Counted from the stretch's first letter, positions 7,674 through 15,416 are shown. The stretch is DNA of 64,000 bases from Brevibacillus sp. (GCA_017656235.1 JACDOF010000013.1:1-64000), one strand, 5' to 3'. Notes: generated by a model not told the origin, from the letters alone. A program made the numbers and translations.

Positions 7674-8944
7674 TCGTCATGTTGATGGGGTTTCTCTTGT
7701 TTTTCTTCGCAATCGGGGTTCCTGTAGCAGTAGCAATGGGGTTGGCATCCGGTCTGGCGATCTGGTGGAACGACGGAGCACCCTTGACCGTATTGGTTCA
7801 ACGTTCCTTTACTTCGATTGATTCGTTTCCCTTGATGGCGATTCCGTTTTTCATCTTGGCAGGGGTCTTGATGGAGTTCGGTGGGATTTCCAAGCGCCTG
7901 GTTAACTTTGCAAACGCTTTAACAGGGCACTTTGCGGGCGGGCTTGGTATTGTCACGGTGGTAACTTCCATGTTTTTTGCAGCGATCTCAGGGTCAAGCG
8001 CGGCAGCAACAGCCGCTTTGGGGAGTATTTTGATTCCGGCGATGATTGCGCGTGGATATCACAAGAACTTTACAGGAGCACTCCAGGCAGTATCCGGGGA
8101 ATTGGGAGTCATTATCCCGCCCAGTATTCCCATGATTTTATATGGGGTATCAACCGAAACGTCTATTGGAAAAATGTTTGTGGCTGGAGTCATTCCAGGT
8201 ATCTTAATTGGTCTTTCTCTTATCCTAACTGTTTACAGCATTGCGAAAATGCGCAAGTATGCTCGGGAGACCAAGAAATCAGGCCGCGAATTATGGCAAG
8301 CCCTAAGAGAAGCGTTCTGGGCTTTGATCATGCCTGTCATCATTCTCGGCGGTATATATGGCGGGGTGTTTACACCGACTGAAGCCGCTGGTGTTGCCGT
8401 TGTTTATGCTTTTATCGTTGGCACATTTGTGTACAAAGAGATCAAGTTTAAAGATTTGTTCACTATCTTGTCGGAATCTACCATCACCACCTCTGTTATT
8501 ATGTTTATTATTGCCAGCGCCGGATTGTTTGGATGGATTTTAACTAGAGAGGGGATCCCTCAGTTGGTAGCGAGCTTCTTTATTGACCTGTCCGACAATC
8601 CAATCGTTTTCTTGATCCTGGTTAACATTTTCTTGCTTATTGTCGGCATGTTCATGGAAACGGGCGCATCCATCATTATATTGGCTCCGCTGCTTGCACC
8701 AGTGGCTGTTCAGATGGGCATAGACCCTGTACATTTTGGGATTATTATGATCGTCAATCTGGCTTTGGGGATGTGTACTCCACCATTGGGGGTTAACCTG
8801 TTTATCTCCTGCCAGATTGCAAACATTCGACTGGAGCAAATAACCAAAGGGATGATTCCGTTTTATGCAGTCTTGTTGATAGATTTGGCGCTGATCAGCT
8901 TTGTTCCAGCCTTGTCCACCTGGATTACGCAGTTTCTGGAGTAA
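7670..8944 (+). CDS. dctM: TRAP transporter large permease subunit (DctM family)
   Basis: A 424-residue, roughly twelve-helix permease that carries the sodium-coupled transport path. Typical DctM segments are seen: FPLMAIPFFILAGVLMEFGG, ITSMFFAAISGSSAAATAA-like VVTSMFFAAISGSSAA, IPPSIPMILYGV, GVFTPTEAAG and LALGMCTPPLGVNLF. AGGAGGTG precedes its start within dctQ. With 6059 and 7182 it makes a complete TRAP system. Confidence 0.92.
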   Translation: MIVMLMGFLLFFFAIGVPVAVAMGLASGLAIWWNDGAPLTVLVQRSFTSIDSFPLMAIPFFILAGVLMEFGGISKRLVNFANALTGHFAGGLGIVTVVTSMFFAAISGSSAAATAALGSILIPAMIARGYHKNFTGALQAVSGELGVIIPPSIPMILYGVSTETSIGKMFVAGVIPGILIGLSLILTVYSIAKMRKYARETKKSGRELWQALREAFWALIMPVIILGGIYGGVFTPTEAAGVAVVYAFIVGTFVYKEIKFKDLFTILSESTITTSVIMFIIASAGLFGWILTREGIPQLVASFFIDLSDNPIVFLILVNIFLLIVGMFMETGASIIILAPLLAPVAVQMGIDPVHFGIIMIVNLALGMCTPPLGVNLFISCQIANIRLEQITKGMIPFYAVLLIDLALISFVPALSTWITQFLE

Positions 8945-8995
8945 ACGGAATTGGACGAATATGGTGAAACAATTAAGAAAGGGACTGATTGCCTG

Positions 8996-9658
8996 ATGAA
9001 TGAAAAACAGGTGATTTGCGAACTGCAAAAAACCGGCAAATACATGATGGAACATGGATTGGCTTGGGGTAATGCGGGAAATATCAGTGCCCGTATTGAT
9101 GACAAACACTATGTCATTACAGCCAGTGGAACCTTTTTAGGGGAACTGGATGAGACGGATTTTGCAGTGTGCTCTTTATATGAGCAGATCCCTCCAAAGG
9201 GGAAAAAAAAACCTTCCAAGGAAACCCCCATGCACAGAGCGATCTACGAAACGCGCCCGGATATTCAAGCTGTTTTGCATGCCTCACCTTTTTACAGCAC
9301 GCTGATTGCATGTTCTTCCATCAAGATTCCCTCTAACTGGTTTGTTGAGACCATGTATTATCTGGAGCGGGTCGAGAGGGTGCCTTATCATCATCCAGGC
9401 AGTCAGGAATTGGGTGAAGCGGTAAGGGCAAAAGCCAAGCGGGCGAACATTCTCCTTCTGGAAAATCACGGCGTGCTGGTTTATGATGTCAGCATTCGGG
9501 AAGCCAGAATGGCTCTGCAAACGTTGGAAATAGCCTGCAAAATGCTGCTGACTGCTCACCAGGCAAACGTAAACATGAACCCATTGCCTTCGGATGTCGT
9601 ATCTGACTTCTTGCTAAATGCGGGATACAAACCGAGAAGGAAATGGGAGGATTCCTAA
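8996..9658 (+). CDS. Class II aldolase/decarboxylase-like protein (FucA/OtnC/adducin family)
   Basis: A 220-residue class II aldolase-fold protein. The phosphate-binding WGNAGNISAR segment, the Glu of KETPMHRAIYE (catalytic acid position in fuculose-phosphate aldolase), the first zinc His in AVLHASPFYST and the last zinc His in ENHGVLVYD are present. The second His of the usual HxH pair is Ser, so metal binding may be altered. OtnC-type relatives decarboxylate 3-oxo-tetronate 4-phosphates and work with OtnK kinases, which fits this operon. The ATG at 8996 was taken as the start; a TTG at 8951 is in frame but adds non-conserved residues. It is the last gene before the terminator at 9691. Confidence 0.8.
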   Translation: MNEKQVICELQKTGKYMMEHGLAWGNAGNISARIDDKHYVITASGTFLGELDETDFAVCSLYEQIPPKGKKKPSKETPMHRAIYETRPDIQAVLHASPFYSTLIACSSIKIPSNWFVETMYYLERVERVPYHHPGSQELGEAVRAKAKRANILLLENHGVLVYDVSIREARMALQTLEIACKMLLTAHQANVNMNPLPSDVVSDFLLNAGYKPRRKWEDS

Positions 9659-9690
9659 CCATCAGGAGATAACGATAGCAAACAGGAACT

Positions 9691-9757
9691 ACCCCCTTTG
9701 GCTGTGTTGGCCACAAAGCCTCGTTTGAAACAATCGTAGTCCAAGGGGGAGGTTTTT
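9691..9757 (+). terminator. Operon terminator
   Basis: ACCCCCTTTGG (from 9691) pairs with CCAAGGGGGAGGT (9741-9753) around an inner hairpin based on GGCT/AGCC, followed by TTTTTT. It closes the catabolic operon. Confidence 0.65.
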
Positions 9758-9794
9758 TGACTTATCATGTACAACCAAAACGCTTATGACAAGA

Positions 9795-10232
9795 TCATCC
9801 ACGCAACTTTTTCGTAATAAAAAAACTGATTAAGTAAAGGTGGTAATAAAGCAATGAAGCAATGACTCCAAATAGGAAAAAGCCGCTGCTGTCCAAGAGT
9901 TCATCAAAAACCTTGCCACCTGATAACACAAGCAAAAAGATAAACGTTGTTAACATGCCGGCAATGGTGTAAGCAGCAATATGAAAAAAATACTTGCGAA
10001 ATACATGGGATATATTCATGTTTCGCTCTACCATATCTATCAGGATGCAACAGGGAACTCCTCCAAGCAGGTAAACGGGAGCAGCGTAGGTCAGATAAAT
10101 CATCACCAGACTGAGGAAAGAGAAATAGTAGGTGTTGGGTTCCCGTTCAAAAGCTGGCGTATACGCTGCTACTGCAAGCGACAGGCTGAAAACGACAGAC
10201 GATAACAAGGCAACGATTATCTTTCTGATCAT
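9795..10232 (-). CDS. Uncharacterised four-helix membrane protein
   Basis: A 145-residue integral membrane protein of unknown family. Four hydrophobic helices lie at about residues 5-25, 36-60, 75-100 and 112-137, and the protein ends KKLRG. A central VERNMNISHVFRKYFFH segment would be cytoplasmic. The ATG at 10232 has GAAGGAGGAACGG just upstream, so the longer reading to 10298 was not used. It stands alone between the catabolic operon and an acetyltransferase gene. Confidence 0.6.
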   Translation of the reverse strand: MIRKIIVALLSSVVFSLSLAVAAYTPAFEREPNTYYFSFLSLVMIYLTYAAPVYLLGGVPCCILIDMVERNMNISHVFRKYFFHIAAYTIAGMLTTFIFLLVLSGGKVFDELLDSSGFFLFGVIASLLYYHLYLISFFITKKLRG

Positions 10233-10308
10233 CCGTTCCTCCTTCGGAAACAGAGGGCCTGCTGCCCCCCATTGGGCGGACAGAAGGGGACATTCCAAAT
10301 GAAGAGAA

Positions 10309-10330
10309 GCGCCGTGTTCTGATTACGGCG
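10309..10330 (-). terminator. Stem-loop at the end of the acetyltransferase gene
   Basis: CGCCGT (10310-10315) and ACGGCG (10325-10330) flank a 9-base loop. Seven T follow on the plus strand, while the minus strand has only a TCTTCATTT tail. It overlaps the stop codon of the acetyltransferase gene. Confidence 0.4.
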
Positions 10331-10904
10331 TCTTTTTTTGGTGCAGCGCCCTGTACTCGTCTTCCAAAATGCTCATCAGGATCGAATCGTGGTACTGGTG
10401 GTTGTAGTATAAGGCTTCGCGCTGAACCCCTTCCCGCTTGAATCCCAGTTTTTCATAGACGTGCATCGCCCGCTCGTTGTAGGCAAAGACATTTAGTTCG
10501 ATCCGGTGCAGGTTGAGAACGCCAAAGCCGTACTCCATCAGCAGCAGCATCGCTTCGCTTCCGTATCCTTTGCCCTGGTGGTGACTTTCGTTGATCGCAA
10601 TCCGGATGCTGGCGCTGCGGTTGGCGGGATCAATCTGCTGCAGGGCGATGTCGCCGATTACTTCGTCAGTGTCCCGCAAGGCAATCAACAACAGCACGCT
10701 GGAGGTGTCCTGGGTCTTTCCCTCCAGATAGCGGTAAATCTGTTCTTTGGTAAACCACCTCTGGGTCCCGGTCAATCGTCTCATTTCAGGGTGATACAGC
10801 ATCTGGAAATAGAGCTCCGTATCGTCCAGGCTGATTGGCCGCAGGTATACTTGCTGCCCTTCCAAAAAACGCACGGCGGTGTTTGGTTGTTTTTCCGTGT
10901 GCAT
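10323..10904 (-). CDS. GNAT N-acetyltransferase, RimJ/RimL-like
   Basis: A 193-residue GCN5-related acetyltransferase. After a strand-rich N-terminus (VYLRPISLDDTELYFQM), the acetyl-CoA loop appears as HQGKGYGSEAMLLLMEYGFG. It is followed by LNLHRIELNVFAYNERAMHVYEKLGFKREG, the typical RimJ/RimL signature. It may acetylate ribosomal protein N-termini or a small molecule; the substrate cannot be told. The ATG at 10904 has GGGAGG about ten bases upstream, better than the alternative at 10922. Confidence 0.85.
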   Translation of the reverse strand: MHTEKQPNTAVRFLEGQQVYLRPISLDDTELYFQMLYHPEMRRLTGTQRWFTKEQIYRYLEGKTQDTSSVLLLIALRDTDEVIGDIALQQIDPANRSASIRIAINESHHQGKGYGSEAMLLLMEYGFGVLNLHRIELNVFAYNERAMHVYEKLGFKREGVQREALYYNHQYHDSILMSILEDEYRALHQKKTP

Positions 10905-11107
10905 GGTGGCAAGTCCTCCCATTCCCTTTTATCATCAGGATAGCGGAAAACGGTAGAAATGAAAATAGCGTGTGTGCGGATGCGTGATTCGCGTCTGGAA
11001 TAAGTGAGTGCCGCTGAAACACGTCACGGCAGCTGGTGGCTTTGATGGAGGGAGATGAGGCGAACGGGATGCCTCCGGTTCGGGGGCATTTGTTTCGAAG
11101 CAGAAAC

Positions 11108-11147
11108 ACACCCGGCTGTCTGCGTTTTTGCTTGCAGCACCGGGTGT
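11108..11147 (-). terminator. Terminator of the Met-rich gene
   Basis: ACACCCGG (11108-11115) and CCGGGTGT (11140-11147) are perfect inverted repeats. On the minus strand the stem is followed by GTTTCTG. It lies just downstream of the stop codon of the Met-rich gene. Confidence 0.45.
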
Positions 11148-11163
11148 GGGCAGCGGGGCGCCT

Positions 11164-11685
11164 TTATTTCATCATCATTGGCTCGGTCAGGTACATCTCC
11201 ACGAAGTCTTTGCTGACGTAGGTCATGTCGTTTTGCAGGATCGGGGCGTACATGATTTCTTTTGCTTCGCCATTCACCATGATTTGCTTGCTGCCGATCA
11301 TGATCGTCACCTTGTACATCTCCATCATCATCTCGGAGCCGGACATGTCCTTCTCCATATCGGAGTCGGCCATCCCCATCCCCATCTCGGAGTCGGTCAT
11401 CTCCTTCATCTTGTCCTCTTCCGACATGTCTGTCATCTTGCCTTTGTACGTGAGGGTGACAGAGCGGTCCGCCTGATTCCAACCCACCATGTAGCCGAGA
11501 GTTTCCGCTGTTTGCCGTAAAGGGACCAATTCCTGCATCTCCATCATTGTCTCCGTCGTCATGGCCGCCATCGCTGGTTTTGCCGGGGTGGCGGCCATGT
11601 CTGCTGCGCCGGCGACAGCAGCGGTCGAGACGGACAGGGAGAGTGTCAGGAGAGTGATCAAAATTGATTTTCTTCCTTTGTGCAT
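11164..11685 (-). CDS. Secreted methionine-rich protein with copper-amine-oxidase-N-like fold
   Basis: A 173-residue exported protein. The signal peptide has KGRK, a hydrophobic core and an AGA-like cleavage site near residue 27. The mature part (about 146 residues) holds roughly 28 Met, no Cys and no His. ELVPLRQTAETLGYMVGWNQ and VTLTYKG at the front and YVSKDFVEMYL at the end are the usual halves of the copper-amine-oxidase N-terminal / stalk domain. Between them lies an acidic insert full of Met (repeats such as KMKEMTDSEMGMGM). The Met side chains could soak up oxidants or bind Cu(I). The gene has its own promoter with the operator shared with the regulator operon (11729-11782). GAGGAGG precedes the ATG at 11685. 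Confidence 0.75.
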   Translation of the reverse strand: MHKGRKSILITLLTLSLSVSTAAVAGAADMAATPAKPAMAAMTTETMMEMQELVPLRQTAETLGYMVGWNQADRSVTLTYKGKMTDMSEEDKMKEMTDSEMGMGMADSDMEKDMSGSEMMMEMYKVTIMIGSKQIMVNGEAKEIMYAPILQNDMTYVSKDFVEMYLTEPMMMK

Positions 11686-11728
11686 GTGAATTCCTCCTCG
11701 CCATATCGTGTTTGGATGACACACTCAT

Positions 11729-11782
11729 ACAGTAGCGAGGACTTCTTACCATCGGCTTACGAAAATCTTACATAACTGTTAC
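11729..11782 (-). promoter_or_regulatory. Promoter and four-box response-regulator site of the Met-rich gene
   Basis: TTAC occurs at 11746, 11757, 11768 and 11779, exactly 11 bp apart. OmpR-family regulators typically bind direct repeats with this spacing. A -10-like box, TACTGT on the minus strand (11729-11734), ends 12 bases from the first TTAC. The same layout is found at 15006-15059 before the regulator operon. The last box overlaps the stop codon of the kinase gene. The -35 region falls inside the boxes, so activation is the likely mode. Confidence 0.7.
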
Positions 11783-12864
11783 GGAACGATTTCATTTTTG
11801 TAAGGACCTTCGCCAGTGCGGGACGAGGGGGTGGCTTTTGGGATCGTAAACCAGAAGCAGCTTCCTTGTCCGACCGCACTCTCCACCCCCAGACTGCCCT
11901 GATGCTCAAAGACAATCGCCCGAACGATGGCTAACCCGAGACCCGCGCCGCCTTTTGCCCGGCTGCGCGCTTTATCGGTGCGGTAAAATCGCTCAAAGAT
12001 ACGTGCCTGCTCCGCTGCGGGGATGCCTTCTCCCTTGTCGGCGATCGACACTTTGATAAAGGAATCGTCTGTTTCTTCCACACGAATCGTAATCAGGCCG
12101 CCGACGGGGGAGTGGCGAATCGCGTTTTCCACCAGGTTGGCGATGGCGCGCCTGATTTTTTCCGGCATGACCAAAACAGGCGGCAAGCGTTCCGGGATGT
12201 CCACCGCAACCTGGATCTGTTTCTCTTCGATTTGGATCGTCAAGCCCTGCAGGGTTTCGAGAATCAGGCTGTCAGCGTAAAACGGCTCCGGTCTGAATTC
12301 CTCCATCCCGGACTCCAGGCGGGAGAGGTGGAACAAGTCGTCAATCAGGCTGCTGAGCCGTTTGGTTTCCAGTTTAATCGTCCGCAAGTAGCGCTGAAAG
12401 GTCTCCTCATCCTTGATCACATCGTCCTGCAGCGCTTCCACAAACGACTGGATCGAGGCCAGCGGTGTGCGCAAATCGTGGGACACATTGGCGACCAGCT
12501 CGCGGCGGGAAGCCTCGGACGCCTGCAGTTGGCGAAAGCTTTTTTCCAGCTTGCGGGACATCTCGTTAAACTGGCTGGCCAACATGTGAAACTCACGCGG
12601 GCCGATTTGCGGAACCGCTACCGCGAAGTCTCCTTCCGCCAGCCGCCGCGACTGTTCGGTGATCCGAAGCAGCGCTTTCTCCAGCGGACGGGTCAGGAAA
12701 AAATGAAGCAGGAAAGAGAGCACTCCGGCAGTCACGGTAATGCTGCCAAGCCATATCGTCTCTTCCAGGGAGAGAAACATCTTGATGTAGCTGACCAGCA
12801 AACAGAGCAAGATCAACAAAATGCTGGAACCATTGGCGATTAACAAATAGGTGCGCAGTTTCAT
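11779..12864 (-). CDS. Sensor histidine kinase
   Basis: A 361-residue membrane kinase. Two helices lie at about residues 7-28 and 34-55 with almost no external loop, so it probably senses within or next to the membrane. A HAMP region follows (RPLEKALLRI...LAEGDFAVAVP). The phosphoacceptor His is in NVSHDLRTPLASIQSF, and the ATPase domain has NLVENAIRHSP, DKGEGIP and GAGLGLAIV. It follows the molybdoenzyme gene by 24 bases and is the partner of the regulator at 14201-14902. AAGAGGA precedes the ATG. Confidence 0.9.
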   Translation of the reverse strand: MKLRTYLLIANGSSILLILLCLLVSYIKMFLSLEETIWLGSITVTAGVLSFLLHFFLTRPLEKALLRITEQSRRLAEGDFAVAVPQIGPREFHMLASQFNEMSRKLEKSFRQLQASEASRRELVANVSHDLRTPLASIQSFVEALQDDVIKDEETFQRYLRTIKLETKRLSSLIDDLFHLSRLESGMEEFRPEPFYADSLILETLQGLTIQIEEKQIQVAVDIPERLPPVLVMPEKIRRAIANLVENAIRHSPVGGLITIRVEETDDSFIKVSIADKGEGIPAAEQARIFERFYRTDKARSRAKGGAGLGLAIVRAIVFEHQGSLGVESAVGQGSCFWFTIPKATPSSRTGEGPYKNEIVP

Positions 12865-12888
12865 GTCAAATCCTCTTTTCCAACGCTT

Positions 12889-14175
12889 CTAGGCATTTCT
12901 CTGTCGGCTGTGACCGGGCAGCCAGGCGTCCGTGTCATAACCTCTTACTTCCCAATAGCCGAGGTGTTCCTGGTCAGTCAGTTCGATGGCCGTAAGCCAC
13001 TTCACCGATTTGTAGGCGTACATCTGCGGGACGACCAGGCGAACGGGACCGCCCAGCTTTTCCGGGATCGGTTTGCCGTCCAGAAGAACCGCCACCATCA
13101 CGTCGTCCAAACGGGCCTGGTCCAATGTGAGGCAGTCGGTATAAACTCCGTCGCCTGAATACAGTTTGACGTACTTGGCCTGTGGGCGCACGCCGGCCTG
13201 ATCCAGCAATTGCTTGAGCGGAATGCCTTCCCAGGTGATCTGGTACACGGACCATCCCGTTACGCAGTGGAAGTCGCTCACCTGGACCGTACGGGGGATT
13301 TGCAAAAACGATTCCCAGTCGACGGAAATCGGACGCTCAACCAGTCCCGTGACGGCAAAGGACCACGTTTCCGGGCGAAAGGCGGGGATCTCCGTGACCG
13401 TGTAGACCCGGAAGTTGCCTTTGGCGCCGCCGCCGATCGGCGGATTGGACTGGGGCAGCGGCTGAATCGATGGCGGAGGGTTTCCCGTCTCTGTATTGGC
13501 GATCGCGTCCAGTGAAGCGCCGCCGTCGTCGGTCACGCTTTTCAACCAGCGGTAAAAGGCAGGGCCCACCAGCAGCACCAGCAGCGAACCCATTGACATG
13601 CGCACAAAAGAGCGGCGGGAAAACGCCGGACGGCGGTGCCGCCAAGCGGATTGTTCGGGGATGCCCGGCGCAGCGGCAGGAAGCGCCGCTGAAAGCGGCG
13701 GTTGCGCGGTGCGCGGGCGGTCAGCCGTTTTTACCCAGCGGCTGCGTGAGAGGGAGTGGTATACTGCCCAGGGGATTCCGACCCAGGTGAGCGCATCGTG
13801 CCAGAGAAGCGCTGTCGAATTCCAGCCGGGAAACCAATCCATCTGCCACAAGACGACCCCGGATATCGCCCAGCCGATCAGCAACAGCAGCACCACGGCC
13901 AGATTCCCCAACTGAGGAAGCCGTCCGGCAATCTGCTGCACATGCCGCCAGAGAAAAGGCAGGTAGGCCTGCAAGATCAATACAGAGAGCAGCCCCAGTC
14001 CGATGTGAAGCTGCTTGAGGGTGACGCGGATCAGTGCCGTGCTGCCGCGAATGGCAGGCAGGTACAGCAGGATTCCGCTGACGGCCAGCAGCAAAACGGT
14101 CCAGGCGTTCCAGCGGTGCAGCGCCTTCAGCTTTTTCCAATAGCCGTGGTACAATTGCTCGCTCCATCTCCGCAT
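12889..14175 (-). CDS. Fused haem-b-like membrane domain and sulfite-oxidase/MsrP-like molybdopterin domain
   Basis: A 428-residue fusion. The first part has four membrane helices with several His residues (LHRWNAW, LKQLHIGLG, LLWHDALTW, VYHSLS), like small cytochrome b561-type proteins. After a proline-rich linker comes SRRSFVRMS, a twin-arginine motif, and a fifth helix (MGSLLVLLVGPAFYRWL). The outer part is an oxidoreductase molybdopterin domain with the molybdenum-binding Cys in SDFHCVTGWSVY and VRLVVPQMYAYKSVKWL. Electrons could pass from the haem part to the molybdenum part, as MsrQ does for MsrP. The substrate (a sulfoxide, sulfite or other) is not known. The ATG at 14175 follows AGGAGGGG; an in-frame TTG at 14220 would overlap the regulator gene. 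Confidence 0.82.
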   Translation of the reverse strand: MRRWSEQLYHGYWKKLKALHRWNAWTVLLLAVSGILLYLPAIRGSTALIRVTLKQLHIGLGLLSVLILQAYLPFLWRHVQQIAGRLPQLGNLAVVLLLLIGWAISGVVLWQMDWFPGWNSTALLWHDALTWVGIPWAVYHSLSRSRWVKTADRPRTAQPPLSAALPAAAPGIPEQSAWRHRRPAFSRRSFVRMSMGSLLVLLVGPAFYRWLKSVTDDGGASLDAIANTETGNPPPSIQPLPQSNPPIGGGAKGNFRVYTVTEIPAFRPETWSFAVTGLVERPISVDWESFLQIPRTVQVSDFHCVTGWSVYQITWEGIPLKQLLDQAGVRPQAKYVKLYSGDGVYTDCLTLDQARLDDVMVAVLLDGKPIPEKLGGPVRLVVPQMYAYKSVKWLTAIELTDQEHLGYWEVRGYDTDAWLPGHSRQRNA

Positions 14176-14200
14176 GTGCACTTCCCCTCCTGTCTGTTGT

Positions 14201-14902
14201 TCACGCCTTTCTGTCTTCAAACTTGTAGCCGATGCCCCAGACCGTCTTGATGTACTGGGGATCGGAGGGCGTCTGTTCGATTTTTTCCCGCAAGCGGCGG
14301 ATGTGGACTGTCACCGTGGTCGTGTCGCCAAAGTAGTCGATCTCCCAGACGCGGCTGAGCAGTTGATTGCGGCTGAACACCTGTCCGGGATGGCTGGCCA
14401 ACAGCCACAGCAAGTCAAATTCTTTTACCGTCAGGTCGATCTCTTGCCCGCGCGCAATCACCCGGCGGGTGGTGGGGTAGATGGCCAGCTCGTCGAACAG
14501 CAAACAATCTCCAGCCGTGCTGCCTGTTTTCGACGGTTTGTGTACCCTGCGCAGGATCGCTTTGACCCTGAGCACCAGCTCCCGGGTGCTGAACGGCTTG
14601 GTGACGTAATCATCCGCGCCCATCGTCAAGCCCATCACCCGGTCAATCTCTTCGCTGCGCGCGGTCAGCATGATGATCGGGATGTCCTGGTGGTTGCGGA
14701 TTTCTTCGCATACCTGCCAACCGTCCAGCTTGGGCATCATCACATCGAGGATGATCAGGTCGGGCTGCTCTGCTTTCCAGGCACGCAGCGCGGCTTCCCC
14801 GTCGTGGGCCACCACCACCCGGTAGCCCTCCCGCTCCAGATAGCGGGTACAGACATCGGTGATATTGGTTTCATCGTCCGCGACTAATACGGTAAATGCC
14901 AT
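14201..14902 (-). CDS. OmpR-family response regulator
   Basis: A 233-residue two-component regulator. The receiver domain has the acidic pocket in VADDE, the phosphoacceptor Asp in DLIILDVMMP, Thr in LTARSEE and Lys in DYVTKPF. The C-terminal winged helix ends VTVHIRRLREKIE. It is the first gene of the minus-strand unit with the molybdoenzyme and kinase. GGAGGAGACCC precedes the ATG at 14902. Its likely binding site, four TTA boxes at 11-bp steps, lies 121-157 bases upstream (15023-15059), indicating autoregulation. Confidence 0.93.
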   Translation of the reverse strand: MAFTVLVADDETNITDVCTRYLEREGYRVVVAHDGEAALRAWKAEQPDLIILDVMMPKLDGWQVCEEIRNHQDIPIIMLTARSEEIDRVMGLTMGADDYVTKPFSTRELVLRVKAILRRVHKPSKTGSTAGDCLLFDELAIYPTTRRVIARGQEIDLTVKEFDLLWLLASHPGQVFSRNQLLSRVWEIDYFGDTTTVTVHIRRLREKIEQTPSDPQYIKTVWGIGYKFEDRKA

Positions 14903-14932
14903 GGGTCTCCTCCGATTTCACCTAAGTGTGGT

Positions 14933-14986
14933 CCGCCCAATCGGAGCGCGGAGCCGCGATACTACATTCGCATTCCGATTGGACGG
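14933..14986. repeat. Inverted repeat in the regulator leader
   Basis: CCGCCCAATCGGA (14933-14945) and TCCGATTGGACGG (14974-14986) are complementary except for one position. The repeat lies between the predicted transcription start and the regulator gene, so it would form a hairpin in the 5' leader of the mRNA. The function is unknown. Confidence 0.5.
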
Positions 14987-15005
14987 AAAACGGGTGCGTG
15001 TTGAG

Positions 15006-15059
15006 AGTATACCGGATAGAACTTAGCAAAGCCTTACGAAAAGGTTACAAATGTATTAA
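15006..15059 (-). promoter_or_regulatory. Promoter and four-box response-regulator site of the regulator operon
   Basis: TTA triplets stand at 15023, 15034, 15045 and 15056, exactly 11 bp apart, in the contexts CTTAGC, CTTACG, GTTACA and ATTAAG. The core CTTACGAAAA is shared with the site before the Met-rich gene. TATACT on the minus strand (15006-15011) is a good -10, ending 12 bases from the first box, as at 11729-11782. No good -35 is seen, consistent with regulator-dependent activation. Apart from this site, the inverted repeat at 14933 and a tiny ORF at 15205, the gap 14903-15416 shows nothing recognisable. Confidence 0.7.
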
Positions 15060-15204
15060 GGAGAGAAGGGGAAAGCCGACAGCGGGAACCGCCCGTTCCA
15101 GGTGGTCCTGTCCGTTTTGTCTCAAAGTGGATCTCCTGTAAACCAGTTTAGCATGCTGCGGTAGAGGCAGATAGTCTGCTTCTGTCAAGACAGGGGGAGA
15201 ACAA

Positions 15205-15303
15205 ATGAAAAGAAGCAGCTGCGAAGAGAGGCAGGCCGCTGAGGTGCTCAAGCCGATTGCCTGCAGTGAGACGCTGAAGTCCTCCCGTATGGAAATCCGT
15301 TGA
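15205..15303 (+). CDS. Possible 32-residue small protein
   Basis: AGGGGGAG lies six bases before an ATG that opens a short frame beginning MKRSSCEERQAAEVLK with two Cys residues. There is no homology I recognise and no clear promoter. It is listed only because of the strong ribosome site. Confidence 0.2.
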   Translation: MKRSSCEERQAAEVLKPIACSETLKSSRMEIR

Positions 15304-15416
15304 GGTGACAGGATCTGAGGAAATGTGATGGAATGATTCAGGAAGAAAAGGAAAATGATGCTTGTCTCACCCTTTAAATCGGCTATAATGGGGAAAAACG
15401 AGAGGAGCACAGAACC

